From: Hyphomicrobium_A sp964493785
GTDB lineage: Bacteria > Pseudomonadota > Alphaproteobacteria > Rhizobiales > Hyphomicrobiaceae
Assembly (NCBI GenBank): GCA_964493785.1
Contig: CAZBPM010000011.1
Span: 69,650-133,649, forward strand
DNA: 64,000 nucleotides
Direction: 5' to 3'
Shown here piece by piece: positions 40,498 to 47,979 of this stretch; position 1 is the first letter of the stretch; every line of letters begins with the position of its first letter. The notes beneath the pieces were generated by a model. The model did no database searches and was not told where the DNA came from. It saw nothing but the letters and a program-made list of their open reading frames with translations. Made by a program: the position numbers and the translations under genes.

Positions 40498-42334
40498 TGG
40501 CGATCGCCTCCAGCTTCCGCACCGCAGAGGGCACGCCGCGCATCGAGATTGTCTTTAGGGCGGTGCGAGTCTTGGGCTGCGCCGAAGCAGACCTTGTCTC
40601 GCGGCGAGCAGGCTCGGCCGCCGGCTCAAGGCCGGTTTCAAAGCGGCCCACGAGGTCGAGAAGCTTCTCGATCTCGCGTGCGAGGCCGTGGCTTGCAGCC
40701 GTGGTCTCCTCGACGACCGCAGCGTTCTGCTGCGTCACGTGATCCATCTGGCTGACGCCGGTATTGATTTCCTGCAGCCCGAGCGACTGCTCCTTCGCGC
40801 CGGCCGCGATCTCGGAGACGATCGTGTTGATCTCCGTGACCTCGGTCATGATGCGCTCGAGCGCATGACCCATCTGCCCCACCAGATCGACACCTTGCTC
40901 GACCTGTTTGGTCGATGCCGAGATGAGACCCTTGATCTCCTTGGCAGCTTCGGCTGAGCGCTGTGCGAGAGCACGCACTTCCGAAGCCACGACGGCGAAC
41001 CCTCGTCCCGCCTCTCCCGCACGCGCGGCTTCGACACCGGCATTGAGCGCCAGCAGGTTGGTCTGGAAGGCGATCTCGTCGATGACGCCGATGATGTGGC
41101 TGATCTGCTGCGATGAGCTTTCGATGTCGCCCATCGCGGCAATCGCCTGACGCACGACCCGGTCGCTCTTCTCCGCATCGGATTTCGCAGACGCGACGAC
41201 TTCGCGGGCATGGCCGGCGCCGTCGGCGGTCTTCTTCACTGTTGCCGTGATTTCGTCCAGTGCTGCGGCCGTCTGCTCAAGGCTTGCTGCCTGCTGCGCA
41301 GTGCGGCGCGATTGATCGTCCGCAGCGGTGGAAATCTCCGTCGTTGCGAAGCGGATCGCCTGCGTGCTGGATGCGATCGTGACCAGTGCGTCCTGAAGGC
41401 TGGAAGCCGTCGTGTTGAAGTCGTGACGGATCTTCTCGTAGTCCTCAGAGAACGGCGTATTGAGCCGGAACGTGAGGTCGCCCTTCGAGAGGCGCTCGAG
41501 CGCAGCGGAGAAGTCCCGCATGAACGTGTTGTGCGCTTCGATGTAGAACTGGCTCTCCGCCTCTTGCTTGATGCGCTGCTCCTCGCCGGCAAGGCGCGCG
41601 GCCTCTGCCTCACGTTCGAGGCGCTGCTTCTCGAGTGCAGCCTGTTTGAACGTCTGCACGGCAACCGCCATTAGTCCGATCTCGTCGGAGCGGTTGAGCG
41701 CGGGAACGTCGATGTCGTTGTTGCCCGCTGCAAGTCCATTGACTGCGGTCGTGATCTGGCCGAGCGGCCGGGCGATCATGCGCGACAGCCACCATCCGGC
41801 CAGCAGAGCCATTCCCACTGCGAGGAGGCTGCCGACAAGCTGCGTGACGTGGGAATAATAGAGAGCGCTGTGAAGCTCGCCGACCGCCTTGTTCAGCGCG
41901 GTATCGGCCTTTTCCTGCGCTGATGTCGCCGAGCCGAGGAATTCCTCGAAGGCGCCGCTGGCGTCAGCGCCAGTGCCGAGCTGCTTGCGCCACGTGGTGG
42001 CTGCTCGCTGCATGGCGTCGATTTCCGATCCGATACCCGCCTTCTCGAAATGCTCGTTGGCCATCCGCTGCGCTGCAGACATTTGATCGTCGAAGCGACG
42101 CATCGCCTGCGCGGCTTCCTCGGACGATCCGTGCGCGCGCTGCGCGTCGTAGATCTGCGAGGTGGCGCTGACGAGATGTTTGTTGAGGCTTGTGGCCGAC
42201 GCGACATCGCTCGTCGCGTGGTCGATTGAGAGGAGGGTGAAAAAGAATGCGGCTGCCGTTGCTACGAAGACAACAAACACACACGCTAGTCCCAACGCGA
42301 TTTTGCGTGAGACCTTCAAATTGGCGAGCAACAT
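40472..42334 (-). CDS. Methyl-accepting chemotaxis protein, operon-leading receptor
   Basis: 620 residues from ATG 42334, opening 'MLLANLKVSRKIALGLACVF'. An ATG 13 codons upstream (42373) is in frame but sits inside a conserved leader motif and lacks a ribosome site, so it is rejected. Two membrane helices (about 11-34 and 178-197) bound a helical periplasmic domain of ~140 residues. HAMP follows ('ARPLGQITTAVNGLAAGNND'), and then a signalling domain with the hairpin tip 'IGVIDEIAFQTNLLALNAGV' plus 'EAARAGEAGRGFAVVASEVR'. The C-terminus ends DWEEF, a pentapeptide docking site for CheR/CheB. Corresponds by position to IcpA/McpE-type leading receptor of rhizobial che operons. Ligand unknown. 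Confidence 0.9.
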   Translation of the reverse strand: MLLANLKVSRKIALGLACVFVVFVATAAAFFFTLLSIDHATSDVASATSLNKHLVSATSQIYDAQRAHGSSEEAAQAMRRFDDQMSAAQRMANEHFEKAGIGSEIDAMQRAATTWRKQLGTGADASGAFEEFLGSATSAQEKADTALNKAVGELHSALYYSHVTQLVGSLLAVGMALLAGWWLSRMIARPLGQITTAVNGLAAGNNDIDVPALNRSDEIGLMAVAVQTFKQAALEKQRLEREAEAARLAGEEQRIKQEAESQFYIEAHNTFMRDFSAALERLSKGDLTFRLNTPFSEDYEKIRHDFNTTASSLQDALVTIASSTQAIRFATTEISTAADDQSRRTAQQAASLEQTAAALDEITATVKKTADGAGHAREVVASAKSDAEKSDRVVRQAIAAMGDIESSSQQISHIIGVIDEIAFQTNLLALNAGVEAARAGEAGRGFAVVASEVRALAQRSAEAAKEIKGLISASTKQVEQGVDLVGQMGHALERIMTEVTEINTIVSEIAAGAKEQSLGLQEINTGVSQMDHVTQQNAAVVEETTAASHGLAREIEKLLDLVGRFETGLEPAAEPARRETRSASAQPKTRTALKTISMRGVPSAVRKLEAIANEQDWEEF

Positions 42335-42448
42335 TGTACCGGCGGGCCTCTTTGTTCGCAGTTTGCGGAACATACCGGGCTCGCACCGGCATGGCAGAGC
42401 GGCATCATGCTCTTTGGCGGCGCGCTAATGGGCCATCCAATCTGCCAT
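42335..42448 (-). ncRNA. Structured leader of mcp/che operon, same family as flagellin leaders
   Basis: Read on the - strand: outer stem ATGGCAG (42448-42442)/CTGCCAT (42397-42391), where two base pairs differ from the flagellin stem ACGACAG/CTGTCGT but both sides change together. Shared core GCATGATGCCG, hairpin CCGG/CCGG (42374-42390), then CCCGGTATGT as in flagellin 3. Final helix TGTTC (42372-42368)/GAACA (42357-42353), directly followed by the ribosome site AAGAGG (42352-42347). In flagellins the corresponding helix covers the ribosome site; here it abuts it. A fourth instance on the opposite strand, before a non-flagellin gene, strengthens the case for a regulatory RNA family. Confidence 0.7.
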
Positions 42449-42608
42449 CCCACGAATATAGGAGAGTAATGCTAACAAGGAATTAGTCGCGCACGTTCGC
42501 ATCGCGATTGAGGCCAGATCCGCCGTCGGAATTTCTGACCCGCAACGAATTGCGTAGCGACGCGAGCGCTCTCTAAGAAGGGCGCGCTGTTCACCCGAAG
42601 CATCGCTT

Positions 42609-42886
42609 GCGTCACACGGAGCAAGCGCCGCGAAGCGGCAACGGCCCAAGGGGCCGCGCGCCCAATGGCGCGGCCATCAACTCGCGCGACACCAGCCGCG
42701 CACAACGCTTCTCTCAGCTTGCGTCACCCGAAGAAAGCGCTGCCGAAGGCGGCAAGGGCGCAAGGCGCCCCGGCGCGAGCGCTGGCTCTCAACTCGCGCG
42801 ACACTAGCCGCACACAAAGCTTCTCTCAGCTCGCGTCACACCAGAAAAACCGACCGCACACAAAGCTTCTCTAAGCTCGTGTCGCT
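42609..42886. repeat. 112-bp tandem repeat array, two full copies plus a partial third
   Basis: Copies at 42609-42720 and 42721-42832, each 112 bp and beginning GCGTCAC, with a shortened third copy at 42833-42886. Shared blocks are AACTCGCGCGACAC, AGCCGC-CACAA-GCTTCTCTCAGCT, and inner GC-rich inverted repeats (such as GCCGCGAAGCGGC). Part of another copy may lie at 42570-42608. No reading frame with natural codon use fits. The 42449-42886 gap between mcp and the Gly-rich gene contains the repeat and about 160 bp (42449-42608) with no gene visible. Function unknown. Confidence 0.8.
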
Positions 42887-43333
42887 TCACCGATTATGCG
42901 CGCAGTCGTTGAAGAGCTTCCAGACCTGCGGCGTGCCATCCTCCATCGCCTTCTTGAAGAGGAAGTCGCAGTCGTTCGGCTGCTGCGAGCCCGAGTTGTT
43001 GGGGGGCGTCTGCAGCAGATCGTTGTAGTCCATGTTGATCCAGGGCATCGCGCCGGCTGCCCACGGATTGCGGTGGCCCGGCACGGGACCATAGCCGCCG
43101 CCACCGGGGCCGTAGCCGCCATTCGGCGGTCCGTAATTGTGACTGCCCGGACCCCAGCCGCCGCCACCCTCGCGACCGCCACCGCCGTATCCGCCATAGC
43201 CGCCGAAGCCGGCGCCGCCACCATCACGGCCGCCGCCACCACCGCCGCCGCGCGCTTCCGCTACGGAGACGAGCGCGGCCAGGCACACCGCAACGCCCAA
43301 ACTCATGGCCAGCACCGGCTGCAGCTTCTTCAT
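42887..43333 (-). CDS. Secreted glycine-rich small protein
   Basis: 148 residues from ATG 43333, which has GGAGAG seven bases upstream; a GTG 15 bases earlier is a less likely start. Signal peptide 'VLAMSLGVAVCLAALVSVAE'. The mature part has an ~80-residue Gly/Tyr-rich region ('GFGGYGGYGGGGREGGGGWG') and a non-repetitive C-terminus with two Cys, 'PNDCDFLFKKAMEDGTPQVW' and 'LFNDCAHNR'. Resembles glycine-rich envelope or biofilm-associated proteins in composition only. The two Cys could form a disulfide. Its stop abuts the tandem repeats. Confidence 0.75.
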   Translation of the reverse strand: MKKLQPVLAMSLGVAVCLAALVSVAEARGGGGGGGRDGGGAGFGGYGGYGGGGREGGGGWGPGSHNYGPPNGGYGPGGGGYGPVPGHRNPWAAGAMPWINMDYNDLLQTPPNNSGSQQPNDCDFLFKKAMEDGTPQVWKLFNDCAHNR

Positions 43334-43488
43334 GTTCGCTCTCTCCACAATCCGATATCGGCTAACGTGCCGACACTGGACTACATTGGCCGAAAGCCAT
43401 GAAAACTCGCTGAAATACTGTCTTCACCGTTGCTGTTGGATTGCTACGTTGCGTTAAGCCCCCGGCCGCCGCCGAAGCGCGCCGCCGC

Positions 43489-43968
43489 TCAGGCGCGATG
43501 ATAGGGGTGCCCGGAGAGGATCGTCGTGGCGCGATAAAGCTGCTCGATGAGCACCGCGCGCGCGATCCCGTGCGGCAAAGTCATCGCACCGAGCGACAGC
43601 TTCAGGACGGCGGTCGATGCAACCTCGGCGCCATGGCCGTCAGGGCCGCCCACCAGAAACGCTAGACCCTTGCAGCCCGATTGGCGTCGCTCGGCGATCC
43701 ATTTGGCGAATGCCTCGCTCGACAGCGCTTTCCCGCCCTCGTCGAGCACGACGTGCTGGCTCGCACTGGCGGCAGCCTTCATTAGCCGCGCGGCCTCGTC
43801 GGCCTTCCGCGACTCTGCGACGGCAGCGCGGCTCTCGGTCAGCTCAGTGATGGAGAGAGGCCCAAGCCCCAGCGAGCGGCCAGCCGCATCGAAGCGCTTG
43901 GCATAGCGCGCGCACAGCTCGGCCTCGGCGTCCTTGAGACGCCCAATTGCAGCAACGATCAATCGCAT
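43489..43968 (-). CDS. rlmH: RlmH, 23S rRNA pseudouridine-1915 N3-methyltransferase
   Basis: 159 residues from ATG 43968 (a GTG lies directly before it). SPOUT-family trefoil-knot text: 'GCKGLAFLVGGPDGHGAEVA' with 'LKLSLGAMTLPHGIARAVLI', and the C-terminal 'EQLYRATTILSGHPYHRA', the exact signature ending of RlmH (PYHR). Uses SAM to methylate Psi1915 in helix 69 of 23S rRNA. Follows rsfS at 90 bp, the standard nadD-rsfS-rlmH order. Confidence 0.97.
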   Translation of the reverse strand: MRLIVAAIGRLKDAEAELCARYAKRFDAAGRSLGLGPLSITELTESRAAVAESRKADEAARLMKAAASASQHVVLDEGGKALSSEAFAKWIAERRQSGCKGLAFLVGGPDGHGAEVASTAVLKLSLGAMTLPHGIARAVLIEQLYRATTILSGHPYHRA

Positions 43969-44058
43969 CACTGCTCGTCCCGCCGGGCGCGCGCTGGTTG
44001 CCGGCCACGCCCAGCCGTAACGCTTACTTCGCGGCGCCCGGGGTTGTCCGGGCGCTCG

Positions 44059-44472
44059 TCAGTGCGCAGTTGTCGGATCGACCGGCCTGTCCGCCGACCA
44101 CATCTTTTCGAGGTTGTAGAACTCGCGAACCTCGTCGCGGAACACGTGGACGATGATGTCGCCGGTGTCGATCAACACCCAGTCGCAAGCTTCCAGGCCC
44201 TCGACGCGAACGCGTCCGAGTCCCTGCTCCTTGAGCTTTTTGGCTATCTGCTCGGCCACGGAGCCGACGTGCCGGTCTGACCGGCCGGTGGCGATCACCA
44301 TGAAGTCGCCGATCGAAGTCTTTCCTGCCAGATCGATCGTCTTGATGTCCTCGGCTTTTGCTTCGTCGAGCCAGTGGACGATCTCTTGGACTAGGGTCGC
44401 CGTCTTCTGTCCTTCTGACAGAAGCTCGGCACGAGGCGCGCCACTACGGGCACCCTCAAGTGCGGTTCGCAT
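44059..44472 (-). CDS. rsfS: RsfS, ribosome silencing factor
   Basis: 137 residues. Core of the Iojap/RsfS family: 'LDEAKAEDIKTIDLAGKTSI', 'GDFMVIATGRSDRHVGSVAE', 'LEACDWVLIDTGDIIVHVFR' and 'DEVREFYNLEKMWSADRPV'. RsfS binds L14 of the 50S subunit and blocks subunit joining under starvation. The first ~22 residues are a variable extension. The upstream 217 bp (44473-44689) to nadD contain an A/T-rich stretch near 44580-44690 that may hold its promoter; I see no firm consensus. Confidence 0.97.
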   Translation of the reverse strand: MRTALEGARSGAPRAELLSEGQKTATLVQEIVHWLDEAKAEDIKTIDLAGKTSIGDFMVIATGRSDRHVGSVAEQIAKKLKEQGLGRVRVEGLEACDWVLIDTGDIIVHVFRDEVREFYNLEKMWSADRPVDPTTAH

Positions 44473-44689
44473 CGTGTGCTCGTTGTCCTTTCCTCATGTA
44501 CCCCTCGGGGCATGTGCCTTGGTGCTCGCACGGTCTTAGCACTTAAGGCTCTTCCGCGGAGGGGCACTGCCTGCCCTTCCTACGACGCAAAACATAAGGC
44601 CGGATCACCTATTCCAGCAATAGTTAATGCACGGAAAGCTTTTCTATATGCAACGCGTGTTTGTCAGAAATAGTACTTATTCCATCAGG

Positions 44690-45322
44690 TTACGAGCGCG
44701 AGTCGCCTGTTCTCAAGGCGGTAGATGACGCCTCCGAAAGGCGCGTGCTGAGCAAGGTCCACGCCGGCGGCTTTGTCCCGGGAAGGCTAGCGGCATCGCT
44801 TTCGCGGATGCGAAATCTGGCGAGGCGCGCACCCGCCGGCGACGATAACGCCTTGAGCCGCCAGCCCGGACGGTCGACCACCGCGATCGGCACCAGGTCC
44901 GCGATTTCGCGCCAGTGCTGCCAGCGATGGAAGGTTGCGAGGTTGTCGGCCCCCATCACCCAAACGAAGTCCACCCCCGGCAGACGGCGCGTCAGAAACT
45001 TGATCGTGGCGAAGGTGTAGGGGCTGCCGAGCGCCTCTTCGAAGCCGGTCACCTTGATGCGCGGGTCCGAGATCAGCCGGCGGCTCGCGGCCATGCGCTC
45101 ATCGAGCGGAGGAAGGCCATCTCCGCTCTTGAGCGGGTTGCCCGGTGTCACCATCCACCACAGCTGGTCGAGCTCCAGGCGTCTCAGCGCCGTCACCGCG
45201 CAGAGCGCATGGCCCTCGTGCGGCGGATTGAAAGTGCCTCCCATCAGGCCGACGCGCTGACCCGCATAAGCGAGTGGCAGAAGCGGGCGGCTCGGTTGGC
45301 GGCTATCGGGGGCTTCGCGCAT
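44690..45322 (-). CDS. nadD: NadD, nicotinate-nucleotide adenylyltransferase
   Basis: 210 residues. Nucleotidylyltransferase motif 'VGLMGGTFNPPHEGHALCAV' (G-G-T-F-N-P-P-H-x-G-H), 'LDQLWWMVTPGNPLKSGDGL', 'VTGFEEALGSPYTFATIKFL' and 'VDFVWVMGADNLATFHRWQH'. The second catalytic signature (normally I-S-S-T-x-I-R) is not visible in standard form near the C-terminus, where 'TLLSTRLSEASSTALRTGDS' gives 'STRLS'; that is a common alphaproteobacterial variation. Makes NaAD from NaMN and ATP in NAD synthesis. Confidence 0.95.
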   Translation of the reverse strand: MREAPDSRQPSRPLLPLAYAGQRVGLMGGTFNPPHEGHALCAVTALRRLELDQLWWMVTPGNPLKSGDGLPPLDERMAASRRLISDPRIKVTGFEEALGSPYTFATIKFLTRRLPGVDFVWVMGADNLATFHRWQHWREIADLVPIAVVDRPGWRLKALSSPAGARLARFRIRESDAASLPGTKPPAWTLLSTRLSEASSTALRTGDSRS

Positions 45323-45513
45323 CAGTTTCCGGCGGTCGATGACGTTCGTCGCGATTGTATCGGTTCACCCCCTCAGAGACAGGAAATTTCCCGGCCGCCG
45401 AAAGCAATAGACATCGTTCGACATGCAACGCTGGTAACGCGCCAGTTATGTTTATTCTGGCATTTCTCTCTCTCCGGTCGGTGCCGCCGACTGCTGGCGG
45501 CAGGAGAGAGTGT

Positions 45514-46518
45514 ATGCGTAGACGGCAATTCCTGCTCTCGGCTGCCTCGCTTGCGGGAGCTGCCAGCCTCGCACGCACTCCTGCCTTCGCCGCGGGTGAG
45601 ACGGACGGCCACGCGGTTCCCCATCTGCTCGACAGCTTTCTTGCGCTCCCCGGTGCCAAGAGCGCCCAGGTCGACGTCGACGAGCCGTCGAGCCCCTGGC
45701 GCGTGACGTATCAGCCGGACGCGCAATTGTTCTGCGGCAGCTGCTTCAAGACCTTCGTGCTCGCCACCTACTTGCGCGATGTGGAGGCGGGTAAGCTCGA
45801 CGAGCACGAGCAGCTTGCCCTCGACGACGGCGTGCGCTCGCTCGTCAGCCCGGTCTTCGCCAATCTAACCGGCACCACCGAAGCGCGCAGCGCATTGGAA
45901 GCCATGATCGCTCACAGCGACAACACGGCGACCGACATGGCCATGAAGCGTGTGACCCCCGAGAAGGTGCGCGCATTCATCGCCGAGGCGGGACTTACCA
46001 AGGCTCAGATCCCCGACTCGACGCGCAGCTTCTTCTCCTACCTGACAGGGGCTCCCGCCGGCGTGGATCTCGGTTGGAAAACCGTCAAGGCGATCGCCGA
46101 CGACGATAAGTACGACACTGCGAAGTTTCGTCCCGCGCTCAACGACGTCGAGACAATGGCCGTCCCGGCCTCCGAATTCGTCGCGTACTACAAGCGCGCC
46201 TTGAAGGGCGACTATTTCAAGAAGCCGGAGACGCTGGTCGAGTTCAAGCGCATCCAGGCCATGGCTGACGCCATTGCGCTCGTCGTGCCGCCCGACACGC
46301 CCGCCTACATGAAGGGCGGTTCGATCGATTGGAACGGCTTTCACTGCCTGGCTCTCGCCGGCCAGATGATCGTGCGCGACGTACCCGTCACCGTCGGCTT
46401 CATGCACAACTGGACCGACGCCGACGGCGACGCGCAGAAAACGACAGTCGCATATAAGGACGCGGTCGGCGACGTGCTGAACAAGGTCAACAAGCGTTTG
46501 CTGGAGGCGCGTTCCTAG
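45514..46518 (+). CDS. Exported serine beta-lactamase-family hydrolase
   Basis: 334 residues from ATG 45514, preceded by CAGGAGAG; a longer frame upstream is spurious. Twin-arginine-type signal 'MRRRQFLLSAASLAGAASLA'. Class A-like motifs are present: active Ser and Lys in 'CGSCFKTFVLATYL' (S-C-F-K), S-D-N in 'IAHSDNTATDMAMKRVTPEK' and K-G-G in 'AYMKGGSIDWNG'. Mature length is larger than typical class A enzymes. Whether it hydrolyses antibiotics cannot be told; related proteins act as peptidases or cell-wall enzymes. Followed immediately by a SnoaL-like gene. Confidence 0.8.
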   Translation: MRRRQFLLSAASLAGAASLARTPAFAAGETDGHAVPHLLDSFLALPGAKSAQVDVDEPSSPWRVTYQPDAQLFCGSCFKTFVLATYLRDVEAGKLDEHEQLALDDGVRSLVSPVFANLTGTTEARSALEAMIAHSDNTATDMAMKRVTPEKVRAFIAEAGLTKAQIPDSTRSFFSYLTGAPAGVDLGWKTVKAIADDDKYDTAKFRPALNDVETMAVPASEFVAYYKRALKGDYFKKPETLVEFKRIQAMADAIALVVPPDTPAYMKGGSIDWNGFHCLALAGQMIVRDVPVTVGFMHNWTDADGDAQKTTVAYKDAVGDVLNKVNKRLLEARS

Positions 46519-47007
46519 GTGCTGACAACCGAGAACGTGCTGGCGACAAGCGTGCTCGCACTTTTTCTTTGCGGAGCGCCAGGCGGCGGCGTGCTCGCGG
46601 ACAGCGCGGAAGATGCCATTCGAGCCACGTTGAAGAAATGGACGTCGGACTTCAACAGCAAGGAAGTCGGCGAGGTGTGCAAGCTATTTGCGCCCGAACT
46701 TCGCTACGATTTCCGCGGTTATCCCGAACGCGGCTATGACGACATCTGCACCCTTCTGCACCGTTCACTGCGCGATGAAAGCAAGCGGTACGCCTACGAT
46801 CTCGATGTCCGCGAGGTCATCGTCTCGGGCGATCTCGCGGTTGTCCGCCTCGCCTGGACGCTCAACGTCACGCTGGCGAACGGCCAGCTCGTGACGACCA
46901 CAGAGCCGGGAATGGATGTCCTGCGCAAACAGGACGATGGCACGTGGAAGATCATCCGCTACATCGCCTACGAGCTGCCGGAAAAGCCGGGACGGCAAAA
47001 GGAATAG
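46519..47007 (+). CDS. Exported SnoaL/DUF4440-like protein
   Basis: 162 residues from a GTG that directly follows the stop of the beta-lactamase-like gene. N-terminal signal sequence (hydrophobic residues ~8-24). The mature domain has the NTF2-like pattern 'SAEDAIRATLKKWTSDFNSK', 'VCKLFAPELRYDFRGYPERG', 'LAVVRLAWTLNVTLANGQLV' and 'GMDVLRKQDDGTWKIIRYIA'. This alpha+beta cone fold serves as an isomerase or small-molecule binding domain. Probably co-transcribed with the preceding gene. Substrate unknown. Confidence 0.75.
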   Translation: MLTTENVLATSVLALFLCGAPGGGVLADSAEDAIRATLKKWTSDFNSKEVGEVCKLFAPELRYDFRGYPERGYDDICTLLHRSLRDESKRYAYDLDVREVIVSGDLAVVRLAWTLNVTLANGQLVTTTEPGMDVLRKQDDGTWKIIRYIAYELPEKPGRQKE

Positions 47008-47075
47008 AATTCGATCGAACTTGGGTGGGGACAAAAGCGTTACTGCTGCTGAGGTCGATAAAGGAGTGTGTTCCA

Positions 47076-47654
47076 ATGAAGACCAAGTTGATGATCGCCG
47101 TATCCACTTTGATGCTAGCCGGACCTGCTTTCGCTCAGGAACCGTTGGAGAAATCCGGAACGGCTCCCACCACGACGCAGAATGCACCCGCGCCGTCGCC
47201 CGCAACTCCCGAGCCGCTCGACAACGCCGGCACCGCTCCCGCGGGACAGGCTGCACAGACAACCCCAGCTCCGTCGGCTACTGAACCTCTCGACAAGGCC
47301 GGCACGAGCGGACAGCAGACTGCAACGTCTCCGGATGTCGGTCTCATCGTCGTCAGTGAGCTGCGCGAATCCGAGGACGACAAGAAGATGGTCGGTCCTC
47401 TGAGCGCCACCGTCGATCAGGTCGAGGACATGGACATCTTCGATGCGAACGGCAAGAAGATCGGCGAGGTTGACGCCGTGCTTGAGGATAAGGCTGGCAA
47501 CATCAAGGGCGTCGCCGTTGAATATGGTGGCTTCCTCGGCATTGGTTCGAAGGGCGCAGTGATCACCTTCGATCGCATGAAGACCAAGGACGGTAACATC
47601 GTCGTTGATCTGACCGAAGATGACCTGGCCGGCCTGCCCGCCTGGAACGACTGA
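47076..47654 (+). CDS. Secreted PRC-barrel protein with N-terminal E-P-L repeats
   Basis: 192 residues from ATG 47076 with AAGGAG upstream. Signal peptide 'MIAVSTLMLAGPAFAQEPLE'. Three short repeats follow (EPLEKSGTAP, EPLDNAGTAP, EPLDKAGTSG) separated by Pro/Ala/Thr linkers. A C-terminal PRC-barrel: 'DIFDANGKKIGEVDAVLEDK', 'GNIKGVAVEYGGFLGIGSKG' and 'AVITFDRMKTKDGNIVVDLT'. Periplasmic PRC-barrel proteins are frequent in rhizobia and often stress-linked; a precise role is not known. Confidence 0.85.
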   Translation: MKTKLMIAVSTLMLAGPAFAQEPLEKSGTAPTTTQNAPAPSPATPEPLDNAGTAPAGQAAQTTPAPSATEPLDKAGTSGQQTATSPDVGLIVVSELRESEDDKKMVGPLSATVDQVEDMDIFDANGKKIGEVDAVLEDKAGNIKGVAVEYGGFLGIGSKGAVITFDRMKTKDGNIVVDLTEDDLAGLPAWND

Positions 47655-47680
47655 TTTTTGTAGTTCAGTATTTCAAAGCG

Positions 47681-47707
47681 CCTCGCGCGGATTGCGTCCG
47701 CGCGGGG
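47681..47707. terminator. GC-rich hairpin after PRC-barrel gene
   Basis: CCTCGCGCGGA and TCCGCGCGGGG form an 11-bp stem (one G-U pair) with a 5-nt loop, 26 bp after the stop codon. There is no T-run on the + strand side, so termination would be Rho-dependent or partial. The remaining stretch 47708-47979 before the GGDEF/EAL gene holds no gene I can support. Confidence 0.45.
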
Positions 47708-47979
47708 CCGCTCCGTGTAAACACTGTTTTAGCCATCAGCTCAGGTGGCACAAGTTTGATCAGTCGCGGTCATTCGATAGGCAATTGGCTCGCTCTTGTG
47801 CAGTCCAGCGCGCAATTCAGCGCTGTGAGGAACAAATCCTTCGAGCGGGCGGTCGATAATGCCCAACAATTATCAGACGCACGCTGAGCAGTTCTCCCGC
47901 TCGTATATCGAGGCAATCGTTTGTTTAGCGCCGCCTGCGCACGCTCGCCGTTGGGGTCATAAGGCGGCGAACGAAGACG

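Noticed and set aside
42609..42886. Possible CRISPR array
   Set aside because: The unit is a 112-bp tandem duplication without unique spacers and without cas genes nearby.
45514..46518. Reading the beta-lactamase-family protein as an antibiotic resistance gene
   Set aside because: Motifs show the fold only; substrate range cannot be told, and there is no mobile-element context.
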